From Uranotaenia lowii (Eukaryota; Arthropoda; Insecta; Diptera; Culicidae): a stretch of DNA of 64,000 nucleotides. The stretch's first letter is position 1. Each line of letters opens with the position of its first letter. The DNA lies in assembly GCF_029784155.1 (NCBI RefSeq), contig NC_073693.1, positions 166,895,104 to 166,959,103 of the forward strand, read 5' to 3'. The notes below the pieces were generated by a model. That model worked only from the letters and a program-made list of their open reading frames with translations, was not told the DNA's origin and ran no database searches. Positions 46,247 to 56,308 of this stretch are shown piece after piece. The translations under genes were made by a program, and so were the position numbers.

Positions 46247-47173
46247 CGGAGATGTCTGTTTTTAATGTTTACGAACTATTCCGCCAAAGGAAGGTACTTG
46301 ATCCGGAACTTGTCCCAGGATCGTATTCACTTCAAACGGATTGATTGTCCTCTTCTGGTTTCTCTTCTCTCGAGGTTGTGACATTTTCAGCACGGCAGCT
46401 GACAATTAGTTGATTAAATTTTGCTTCCTGTAAAGAGATTGAGCTGCCGCAAATTGCTCCCCCGTGCGCGTTTTATTGATCGAACCCGTTGAAGACTTCA
46501 TTTTTGTCACCAGATAATGTACGCTTTCAAATAATCCGATTCAGACCTGATTTTTTCAATTGAAGCTTCCATTCACGAATAAAACACAAAAGCCTCACAC
46601 GAAATGCCAAACCAAACAACTACTGGGAAAATGTTCGTGGTGTGACAAATTTGCGTCCATTTTTCGACTGTTCATAGAAATGTCACACAAGGTTTTTCAT
46701 TGAAAAAACAGTTCATTTTCGAAAAATTTCATCGAGACTCATATGATAGGAGTATTTAGGAGACTTTAGAGATCTACGGCATTGAAGTCAACAAAAATTG
46801 CGAAACTGTGCGATAACAGCAAAGTGTTTTTGTGAAACTTTGATTGCGTTTTTCTCGCTTTGCCTTTTTGTAACATGTGACAATTATGCTTCCAACGGAA
46901 GTATACTTGTTATAATATTTGTAGCTATATCGGAAAGACACGGTGTTAATTTGCCTACTAATGTGACATTCTAGTAAACATACAAGGTGATACAAAAGAC
47001 GATGCTTACGTAGTATTCTTTACGAATTTATTCGAAGTCATGTACGATTTATTTCGATTCGAAAGTAATGTGTGTACCAATAAAATGCTTCTTAAGAAAT
47101 CTTACGCGATCGTTATAAGATTTCCTTTTGACTTGGACGTATTAATCATTAACCCAATCCTTCCTGCTTCGCG

Positions 47174-48389
47174 TTACAGTGTGTGGTAGATCTCCTCCAC
47201 CGCCGCAGATGATCTGCCGATTATATCAATGTCATCGGCAAAGCAGATAAGTTGACTGGGTCTATTGAAAATCGTGCCCCGCATTTTGCCCACCGTTCGT
47301 CGAATAACACCTTCTAGCGTCAATATGAACATCATGCAGGATAGTCCATCGCCTTTTCGAAGCCCTCTGCGTGATTCGAATGAGCTCGACAATTCACCCG
47401 AAATCCGTACACAGCACTCGCCGCCTTGATCAGTCTGGTCAGCTTCCCAGAAAAGCCGTTCTCGTCCATGATTCTCCATAGCTCGTCACGGTCGATCGTG
47501 TTGTATGCTGCTAGATGAAAAGATGGTGCGTAGGGACTTGATGTTAACGCCATTTTTAGAGGATTTGCTGTAATGTGAAGATCTGGTCCGTCATAGACCG
47601 TCCCTCCATGAAACCGCCCTGAAGACTTCCCACGAATATGTTTGTTTGTGGCGTTAGGAGTAGGAGTAGAAGTCAGTCACTTGTAAGTGGCATTCAGAAC
47701 AGTGATCGCTCGATAGTTCTCACAGTCCAATGTGTCGCACTTCTTGTTGATGGGGCATATTACCCTCCGGTAGCTGTTCTGTGACAAAGATTAATACAAT
47801 CAATAGGTGTAGGCAATCGGCCGTTCAGGTGATCATCGAAGAAGCACGAAGCCTTTGCAGAATGCGTTGAGTTTCTGATAGAACTTTCGTGTTTCATGGG
47901 AACGATGCAGCTGCTCCAGCTCCTCGAGCTCCTCCTCCTCCAGGTGGCGCTTTTTTCTCCTGGAAAATTCGGACTCGCTGCCTCTTCCGCTGTCGGTGAT
48001 TTTCTACTCTTCGACGGGTGCTTCTTTCCACTACTGCCGCCCGCGCGGCGTTCTCTTCGTCCATCACCCTCCTAAGAGATGTTCTGTCGAGTTTGTTCCA
48101 CATGTCCGATGACATTCTCCGCAACGTTGTTGATGGCTGTCTTGATGGTATCCCAACAGTCCTCGAGAGAGCCTTCGTCAAGCTCGCCCTCTGTCGGCAG
48201 GGCTGCTTTGTGCGATATTCAACCGAGGCGGGCATCGATTTCGTTGTTCACTACGGAGAGTTTAGAGCACATCTTCACCATCACCAGATAGTGGTCTGAC
48301 TCGATGTTGGAGCCTCGACAGGATCTGACGTCGATGATGGAGAAGTGCCGGGTGTCTATCATAACGTGGTCGATCTGTGTTTGGTACGG
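47174..48389 (-). pseudogene. RTE-like LINE fragment (RT and endonuclease end)
   Basis: Minus-strand frames give YNTIDRDELWRIM, then RRGLRKGDGLSCMMF and CFADDIDIIG (RT core). Further upstream are [13 protein letters not shown] and [11 protein letters not shown], the end of an APE-type endonuclease. Order and motifs fit RTE-type LINEs found in mosquitoes (assignment inferred). There are many frame breaks. It continues at 48698 beyond a 302 bp insertion. Confidence 0.7.
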
Positions 48390-48691
48390 TGATCTTGTTT
48401 AACCTTAATTCGTAAAATAGAATCTCACCTTACTTCAGCGTACGAAACAAAAACAAACTCCAAATTGACAACTCGATTGCTGATTTTCCAGCAAACTAGA
48501 TCAATTGCTGGAAAGTCCAGCAATTTGAAAACCGATTGCTGATTTTTCAGCAAAAATGACAAGCATATAACCGAATGCTGAAAAATCCAGCAATTCGAAA
48601 ACCGATTGCTGGTTTCCAGCAAAAATTTGGATTGCTGAACGTTTCCAGCAATTTTTTTTGCTGGAAATCGAGGCAAACATTTACAGTGTAA
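48390..48691. mobile_element. Short non-autonomous insertion (302 bp) with ATTGCTGG repeats
   Basis: GTACGG occurs on both sides (48384-48389, 48692-48697), a probable 6 bp duplication, and the LINE frame resumes beyond it. The interior carries several inverse copies of ATTGCTGGAAA / TTTCCAGCAAT. Clear terminal inverted repeats are not seen, so the class is open. Confidence 0.55.
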
Positions 48692-48697
48692 GTACGG

Positions 48698-48820
48698 TCA
48701 TTCGTTTGGAGGCGGTGAAATCTAAATATTAGTCAGAGGCCGTTTTCGTTGATCAGCTGGTGCACACTGAACCTTCCAATTGTCGGTGTGAATTCCTCCT
48801 GGTCGATCTGAGCCCGGCCG
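48698..48820 (-). pseudogene. RTE-like LINE fragment, upstream remainder
   Basis: The continuation of the endonuclease part of the 47174-48389 fragment beyond the insertion. It is a short stretch whose translation fits the region before QIDH in RTE elements. It ends abruptly in AT-rich sequence near 48820. Confidence 0.45.
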
Positions 48821-48920
48821 ACAAAATTTTAATTTTAAAATGATCTTGAAATTACCAGCTTTCCAACGAACTCATTAAAATTTAAAAAGATTCTGAGAAA
48901 CTAAATATATCGGTATTTTA

Positions 48921-49350
48921 TGCTTAAAACGATGGGTGGATTTTTATTAGTGCCGGTCTCTGTATATGGCATCGACTTGTGATCCCTGCACCATCCATTG
49001 AGTAGTTCAAGAAACGAACTCCGCAAAATTCGTCACTGTTGATCGCTTTTTCAAAAAACCGTGCTGAATGTCTGACATCTTTCTTTCTAACCATGGTTAC
49101 ATTTGAACGTAAATTATGCTCTCGAACAGTTTGGGCATGGCAATAGTTTTCAGCAGGCAGTTTTGAACCATTCTTGTGAATCGGCAAATTGTGTGGGATC
49201 TTTCATAGTTTTGGAGACCGACCTTCACGAATTGTAGCTTAAAATAGCAATTGTAAAGACACCTCGATACCGCTTACGCATTTCTTGGGGAATGAATTCG
49301 GAATTCCATCAGGGCCGCTTCCTTTGGATTCATCGAGCAGTACAATTTCG
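48921..49350 (-). pseudogene. Degenerate non-LTR reverse transcriptase fragment
   Basis: The minus strand encodes DESKGSGPDGIPNSF (49340-49290 region), the conserved start of an RT domain, then after frame breaks PIHKNGSKLPAENY, the following RT motif. Only about 150 residues remain. It resembles Jockey-group RTs and is different from the RTE fragment next to it. Confidence 0.6.
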
Positions 49351-50196
49351 TTGAACGTCGATACACTCAGTTCAGCAATAATTTCGGTTGGAATTGGAAT
49401 CGTAAGTCTGCATGTAAATCGTTTACGCGAAAATATTCGGCGAATATGTATTCGTATATCGCCGGAATTTCGAATCGGAAAGTTGCTACTAATCCTGTCA
49501 ATACTTTAATGAATGCTTCTCGTTTCATTCGACAGAAGAAAAAAAAACAATTCTGCGTTCCTTTATGTCAGTGAGATCCCAGAAACATATGCTATTGTTA
49601 TTCAAACAGATGTACCCACTACTTTCCAAGGAGCTACATAAAAAGAAGAGCATAACAATGTTGAATAGTGTTGTTTTAGTCCACCCACTTCGAGCCACCC
49701 ATGAAACATGCGCATTCTATAAAAGTATTGATTTTTATCGGCTGCAGCTGCTCCAGTCAAGCCCTGATGAGTAGTTAGTAGCAGGTACCTCCCCAGTTTC
49801 ATTTTTGCAAAGTATGTGAGATCCTCTTAGTTGGAAAAGGTACGTTTTTCGAGATTGATTTACTAGATATGTAGGTAATTTTGAAGAAGGTGACGAATTT
49901 TCTGTTTTGAATGGCCCATCGATTTCCATGTTTAGTTGGTGAAATTGTTCGTAGAAGCCTTCCACTGGAAGGGCTAATTCTTCATTAATCAACGTCGCTC
50001 ATCGAAGCGGAAGCGACAATAAATCTTCAAAAGGAAGGTTTGATGTAAAACTGTTCGAAACCAATCATATTTTATGCTTTGAAAAAGTTGAAGTTCTACA
50101 ATTTCTTGTTAATGCTAGCGATTTGCCATCTTGTAAAATAGCTAATAGATATAGTTTTGCATTGACAAGTAAATTTCTTCTCTCCACCTTTGATAG
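49351..50196. other. No gene seen; probable intron
   Basis: AT-rich sequence with scattered short ORFs. It ends with a pyrimidine-rich acceptor (CTCCACCTTTGATAG) at 50196 and so may be intron sequence of the gene whose exon follows. Confidence 0.35.
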
Positions 50197-50485
50197 GTTA
50201 CATCGCCCACTCATGAGAAGAATCTCATAAGCACAACATCACTTTCGGTAGCATCGGACGACGAAATGATCGACATAACGCCCGGCAGTGTCAGCAATCC
50301 TAATTATCAGTATCACTCGGCGTCGAATGGCGGAAGCGGCGGGGGAAGCCGGGAGGACGGCGTCGGTGGCAACAGCATGGGAAGCAGCCTCGGTGGGGGA
50401 GGATTGCATTCCGGCAGTGATAACACAATGCGTACATCGCCCACGCACAGCCGATTTGGACGGGATTTTCATTCGGATCATGAAG
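50197..50485 (+). CDS. Internal exon of an unrecognised gene (Gly/Ser-rich)
   Basis: 289 bp, open throughout, GC-rich, bounded by TTTGATAG|GTTACA and CATGAAG|GTATTT. Its frame reads VTSPTHEKNLISTTSLSVAS, then DDEMIDITPGSVSNPNYQYH, a glycine/serine-rich run, and THSRFGRDFHSDHEG. Low-complexity Gly/Ser and a possible phosphorylated acidic stretch suggest a disordered part of a signalling or regulatory protein, but I cannot name it. No partner exon was found in the window. Confidence 0.55.
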
Positions 50486-50656
50486 GTATTTATTAGTTAT
50501 TGCAGATTTAAAATAAGTTTCAAAACTCCTGTACATATTGTAAGATGCTTTTTTCTAAGCTGCTGTAAATATGCTTATCTATTTTTATTTCCTACTTATA
50601 TGCACAATGTATGAAAAGCGTTAAATCTATTCTAGTAATAGAGCCTATTAAGCATA

Positions 50657-52685
50657 GGGGAGATGAGGGCATAACGAGCACCCAGGGCATAATGAGCACT
50701 ACTCTTTTCTACGAAAGTACGTACCATCATGTCACCATTCACCGCCCAGACACCATTTACCGCCCAAAATCACACTTTTGTTTGTATTTTGAAAAAACTG
50801 GGATGTTTTCTTCAAAAATAAGACCTGTGTTCTGTGTCGGCATCATTGTTCGACCATTTCACTGAAAAAACATCACTTAATTATGCTAACTATAGCCAGG
50901 AATAAAATGTTTGGTTTTTGGTTTCCGGTCAAATTTTTGAATTCGACGCCTGTTAGCGAACTAAGCATTACTGTACTCCTAGGGCAAAAAGGGTTTTTGT
51001 TTACTAGATAGTACCTATTTGACCTAAAATCGACTAGAAACGATAGTTTTATTTTCGTAGAATAGATTTGCATCGGAAAATTTTCGATTTTTTCAATAGT
51101 TGTTGTTTTTTCAAGCATTCAGTGATGGGCGGTAATTGGTGTATAAAAAAAAGTGTGGGTTCCTAATGACCGGTCACGCACAATTTCTTTGTTTTTAACG
51201 AAAGTATTGTGTCAAATGAGTAAATTGTAAGAAGCATTTAGTTGGATTATGTTAGAAAATGATGTTTTATCGCTGAAAATAACCGGTTACTTGAGGCTGT
51301 TTGCTGGGAGTCGTCATTTTGTCAGTCAACGCACTTTGTTAAAATTTGTACAACATTTGCGGAAAAATTTCACAAAATGTATTCTCTCAAGATCCAAAAT
51401 ATGGTTTTGACAGCTCGCTACATGGAGAACACTAAAAAGAACAGTTTCCGTGTTGTTAGATAGTTTTTCCTTAAGAAAACAATATCGATACCCGAAAAAG
51501 TCGAGTGGGCGGTAATAGGGCCAGTGGAACACCCCAAAGTTTAGTTAATTATTTTGAAAAGCGTACATTTTTCGCATTCCACTAAATTTTTTAATAAAAC
51601 TAGAGCAGTTTTGAGATGTATTGCAAAAGAAAGCGAATAAAAATCTGCCGTCGTTTTTTTATTACACATGTTTGAAGTTGAAAAAGCGCTTAACTGGGCG
51701 GTAGATGGTGACATGATGGTATTTTCTAAAATAAATTTTCATGAGGATTTGTTTCGTACTTCCTATAGTATTAATTTTTCACAAAAAAAGGAATCTCCTT
51801 ACCATCTTTACAGAGATATTTAAAAAAACCTAGCTTGGTTCTCAAGTTACGAAAATATTATAATTTTTGAGCATCACGAAATAAGCTCTTATGATCTTAA
51901 AATAACCTTGATCTATAATGTACGCACTGCAACATGATGTACACATTGTTTCTCAATTTTTACCATCATAAAAAATTTTGATTTTTCACTTTCATCAATT
52001 TTAAAACACGTTTTTACTTAAATTTGTTGACTAGGGGCATATAGAGCACCATATTATCGAGGCATAATGAGCATTTTCTGCCGTAGAATCTAGCAGCGAA
52101 TTAAAATTGATTTATAGCGCCACACTTTGACTAGTTTTCATCCGACGATCGGTGTCGGAGAAGTAATCAAAAGACTAGCGTTAGATTTCTGTTCGAGGTG
52201 ATTTTTTCCATTTACAATTCATGATCGATTTTTTTATTGTTACATTATACGGCTAGTAGCATCATCCTCCAAACAAAGCACATAATGTATGAGCGTGCGT
52301 GAATTGTTTGTATTCTACAAACAGACCTAGATTAATTTGTTATTGCTTTGTTTGATGAATCTACGACTCACCTGACTTCATCGAATTGAATTCGCTACTA
52401 GATTCCCCGGCAGAAAACGCACATCTTGCCCTGATTAATGGTGCTCATACAGCCTCAGGGGGGGTTCTCATTATGCCTCCACAGTGGCTGGTTTTCAGCT
52501 TTTGGCAAAAAATTTTAAAATGCATTTTTTAACGTTTTCATCTAGTTTTTCACGTTTCAGCCCGTTAGGGAATAGGCTTTTCAAGTGTCTGAACACGAAA
52601 CAATAATGTAACCTCCATATTATAGCTATTTTCTATGGTTAAATAACCGTTTTCCTTAAGGTGGCCATTATGCCCCCATCTCCCC
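50657..52685. mobile_element. TA-flanked inverted-repeat element with GGCATAATGAGCAC repeats
   Basis: Left end GGGGAGATGAGGGCATAA and right end TTATGCCCCCATCTCCCC are inverse (one mismatch), bounded by TA (50655-50656, 52686-52687). The motif GGCATAATGAGCAC and its inverse occur at both ends and at several internal places (near 52030, 52060, 52440, 52460). It contains a second TA element (50724-51719). It lies downstream of the 50197 exon, probably in an intron. No transposase was found. Confidence 0.78.
50724..51719. mobile_element. Nested TA-flanked element (996 bp) with GGGCGGTAAT repeats
   Basis: CCATCATGTCACCAT...CCGCCCA at the left and its inverse TGGGCGGTAGATGGTGACAT at the right, with TA outside each end (50722-50723, 51720-51721). 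Further copies of TGGGCGGTAA occur near 50745, 50765, 51125 and 51507. There is no coding capacity. It is nested in the 50657-52685 element and so younger. Confidence 0.8.
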
Positions 52686-52764
52686 TATGAAGGACAAATC
52701 AAGAAGAGTAAAGGAAGCAGGTGTTATGTACAAACACTTCAACGTTTTCCTTATTTGAATCCTT

Positions 52765-52804
52765 AGAGCAGAATGGATCAAATATTATTGATCCATTCTG
52801 CTCT
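52765..52804. repeat. Perfect 17 bp inverted repeat beside the Ty3 element
   Basis: AGAGCAGAATGGATCAA, loop ATATTA, then the exact inverse, ending a few bases before the 5' LTR. Directly next to it CTTGATATTTAATATCAAG is also self-inverse and crosses the LTR border. It is not present before the 3' LTR, so it belongs to the flank. Confidence 0.7.
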
Positions 52805-52808
52805 TGAT

Positions 52809-54955
52809 ATTTAATATCAAGAAAATCGAGTGATACCTGTTCTTCTGTCAATGGAATCGCTTGACAGACCATGACACACTAGCCTACTGTCAGAATGAGA
52901 CTTCCGCTGGATCATTTCCAACATCGTGGTCCATGTGTATAGACGAATAGTCCTGTGCAAACAGAAAACGGTTACAATATAAAACCACTCGCATATTTAA
53001 TGCTCTGCGATCGAATCGAAAGTTCCAGTGCGACTGTTTGAACTTGATTAAACGGTAATTTATATTCACGTCTTAATATCAACCCATAAAGCTCACATAA
53101 ATGTTCCCTCAGAGAACGAAACATCAATCGCACATCTTTACAAGCGAATCACACGTCGAGTGACGGAACACTCCGAAAGGCGATCCACGTAGAGCATGAA
53201 CGGAGGGGCATGATCTGGAGGATCAGGATGAAAGTTTGGTAAACCCCAATCGTTCTAATGTTTCTCAAATGTGCACATAACACATGGGTCGAAGCTAATT
53301 GGAAAATCGATCAAAGGTAGGCGCTAATTATTTAAAAGTAAACGGAAATAATACATGGATAATTTTTATAGTCCCGAGAGGATTACACGACAAGGTTGTC
53401 ATTGATATCTGCAGTAATATAAAACTGCAATGATAATACAAATCAATTAAAGGTAAGCTTTAATGATTTATAAGCGAACGAACTCTAAATATTTGAAGTT
53501 CTCCCAGGCACAAGAGGATTCAGGTTCTAATGCTCCTAAAAGTCTTCGAGAAACACAGAGCGAAGAAGGTTTTCCGAGGTTGCCCTTACAACAGAACGGA
53601 CTAGAGAATAAGGTAAACTTTGATGACTCAAGAAACGATCAGATCCTTAATATTGGAATCTCTCGCAGGCATGAAAGCAACAATAAATTCCAATAAGAAT
53701 TTGGAACAAGAAATCCAGTAGGAGGAAGGAAACAGCCAAGCCCTCATCAGAGGTAAACACTTCAATCTGCTACTCTATACCTCACACTAATTTTGCTGCC
53801 TTCAGGGCTTTTGGTGTAGGTTGAAAAACTCATCAGGTGCAAGATATTGGTGCGCCACAACTCAACCATTCTCCGCATCCAAGCTGGTACATTCATCTGT
53901 GAATTGAAGAAGTGTGTGTCCAATAATCTACCCGGAGCGAATTGTAGCTCAGTTTGAATCGAGAGCAGGAGTAGTTGCGCGAATTACACCATCGTGGCGG
54001 ACGTGAATGCCGATTTGCAGTGTGGTGCCGTGAGCGAAATTCATTATCGCGTCCGAAAACAGCTAGTTCCACCGCCGTCTGGTCGTGTCTATCGAGGCAG
54101 AAAGGATTAAGTGAATTAATTCACCATCGGGGGAAACATACCGAAGAAAGGATCTTGCATGTGATCCGCCAGTGTGTGCATGTGAAGCTATAATAGTTGG
54201 TAACCTCTTTCGAAGGAGAGCTGAGCAAGCCGTTCTCTCGCCGTGTGGTGGAATTTTGTACACAGCTTAGTGGTGTTCGTGTAGTGAAATTTAAGTCCCA
54301 GCTCGTGCACTAAGACAACATTGTGATCCCGTTTTGGTGTTTTGTTTTGATTAGTCCTTCTTCATCGCAGTCAAGAAGGATCGAATCAGAGGTCATCGCC
54401 CTTAGTGGGCAATATGAATCAGCTGATAGGCATGCCGCATGAGTGAGCTGATAGTTTGGAGAAGCAGTGTTGTATCGCATCCGGGTACAAATCTGTCGAC
54501 GAACTGCAGTAGGCTAAGGTAAACTAGTTTTAGGCTCAAAGTATACACAATTTAGCAGTTTTGATTATAGAATAATAGATTTGCACATGATAATGAATTT
54601 AATTATGCTTGTTCATTCATTCCATAATACATAAATAATTATGCGACTCTGAATGATTTATATTGAAAACACTTGTCTTACTCAATAAACGAGTAGCTCT
54701 GTCGACACATTGGTCGACACGATACCATTGATACAATTGAGATTCATTGATTTATGGTCAGCACACATCGAACCTTAGAATCGTTCCTAGAGAATCCAAA
54801 ACATTTTTTAAATGCCGCTTGAGGCATTCAAAATAGTTGTCAAAGATCGATATCAAGATTTAGTCAATTCGTCTTGAGCGTTGTGAATTAATCCAGAATC
54901 GGAACCCTTACGTTTTCTGGCTTCAACGGGCATACTAAATAGAGAGTCGGTAACA
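52809..54955 (+). repeat. Ty3-type 5' LTR, about 2147 bp
   Basis: The right border is set by the PBS (ends ...GGTAACA). The left border is where homology to the 3' copy starts (ATTTAATATCAAG); TGAT just before could be the true start, but the 3' copy reads TCAG there. Two short ORFs (77 and 72 codons) occur in both LTRs and have no recognised domain. LTRs of this length are unusual for the superfamily. Confidence 0.82.
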
Positions 54956-54956
54956 T

Positions 54957-54969
54957 TGGCGCCCAACGA
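54957..54969 (+). other. Primer binding site (lysine tRNA type)
   Basis: TGGCGCCCAACGA directly after the LTR is complementary to the 3' end of lysine tRNA, used as primer for minus-strand DNA by several Ty3-type elements. Confidence 0.75.
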
Positions 54970-55348
54970 AATAATCCGCGAAATAAGTTAATCTTTGCGT
55001 GGCCTGTCAAAGTGAATCTTATCTTGTGAAAAGTGCGTAAATTAAAGTGTTAAAATTAAAATGGATATCAATCATCTAGAAGATGAAGAGCTGCTCTTCG
55101 AATTAAATTTGCGAAGAGTTAAAATGCTTTCGAGCATGGATCGTAAATTAAAATTAAAGACGCTGAAGGAAATCTTGGACAAAGAGGCTAAAGACAAGAA
55201 CATCCCCACTTCGTCGACCCACGTAGCGACCGACGTGGACAACATTTATCAATGTCAAGCGAGGATTTCACCAGTCATTCATTTAGCAGAAGCTGCAATA
55301 CGACAGAAATCGGTGACGACTCTTAAAAAGTATCAATCCAGACTGCTA

Positions 55349-56308
55349 CACCCAAAATAATTTAGAAATTAAATTTACGGGATTTCTCACGTAAACTGTG
55401 CTTTTGATGCATCCCATCGATTCTACATGTGCTTTGTAGTAGTTACTGTACTCCCATATAAATGGCACATGAATTTCACGTAAAGTCCATGTGGATGGAT
55501 TAGAATTATTTTTTTCTGCTTTTCTCAAGTATGTGGTAGTAAATTCTTGTTGGAAAGGGAATTGTTGTCTGTCAGCTAACTTTTTTTTCCTTTGCAATGT
55601 GGCACAGGAAGCCGCAGCTTAAGAACATTCAGCATTGGAGGACGAGTATGATCCCAAGCTCGAGAAACACAAATCCGAGCGTCGAGTTCGTGGAGGTGAG
55701 CGTATTTATTTCCCCTTCGAAATTCTATTCAACTTAAGTTGTGGATTTTGTTGTTTTCAGCTTCGGATAAAACTCCTAGAAGTTCCACCGATTTCAACGG
55801 AAAACATACGGATGTGGCATTTTCGTCGCTAGCTGTCGAATATTCTGGAAAGCGGCAACAATCGAGGAGACGATTCCAGTCCGGAAAATTTCAAAGGTGT
55901 CGCAGATGCTCCAGTTCCAAGGAAATTACCGGAACCCGTTCCATTTTGTCTCTTAACGCAACTGGCAGATGATACATTTTGTGCTAATTTGTGGAAATAA
56001 ATTTTATTTTCCAATAATTTTGTTGAATTTCATACTTATTAATAAAAATAAACAAAAATAAAAGGAAAACAATTAACAAAATCGACCCAAATTTCATTTT
56101 CATACCAAAAATATTTTCGGTAGCATTCATAAACACATCGCGTTGAGCATACTCAAAATTCACATAAAAGTCACCTACAACATTCATAAAGCATCAATTC
56201 CTATAGGAGCGCGTTTACATATTTATTTCGTAGCATCTACGTGAAAATCACTTGGATAAAAATCATGTTGTTTTTCACGTAGCCGCTACGTGCAGATTAT
56301 TTTGGGTG
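55349..56308. mobile_element. TA-flanked element (960 bp) with spliced cargo, inserted in gag
   Basis: Ends CACCCAAAATAAT and ATTATTTTGGGTG are perfect inverse copies with TA on both sides (55347-55348, 56309-56310). Removing it restores the gag frame exactly, an unambiguous insertion. Motifs around ACGTGAAA / TTTCACGT recur near both ends. The centre has a transcript-like unit: donor GTGGAG|GTGAGC (55696), acceptor TTGTTTTCAG (55760), a 65 bp intron, and AATAAA at 55996. The frame from 55635 to 55972 stays open across the splice (91 codons, with SDKTPRSSTDFNGKHTDVAF) but has no ATG start nearby. Confidence 0.88.

Larger units (their letters stand above)
44687..46903. mobile_element. Tc1/mariner-like inverted-repeat element, host of a nested element
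   Basis: Left end TATACTGCCGTTGGACGCAT and right end (inverse) TATACTTCCGTTGGAAGCAT pair over about 35 bp including TAATTGTCACATGT. TA dinucleotides at the edges fit a TA duplication, with some ambiguity because the ends read TATA. The motif GGACGCAT...TGTCAC recurs inside the left part (44694, 44853, 44886) and once near the right (about 46640). No transposase frame is recognised. A 1 kb element is nested at 45266-46246. Confidence 0.65.

Noticed and set aside
53463..54193. 77- and 72-codon ORFs in the Ty3 LTR (also at 62797 and 63309)
   Set aside because: Present only because LTRs are long; no domain, no start context, duplicated with the LTR.
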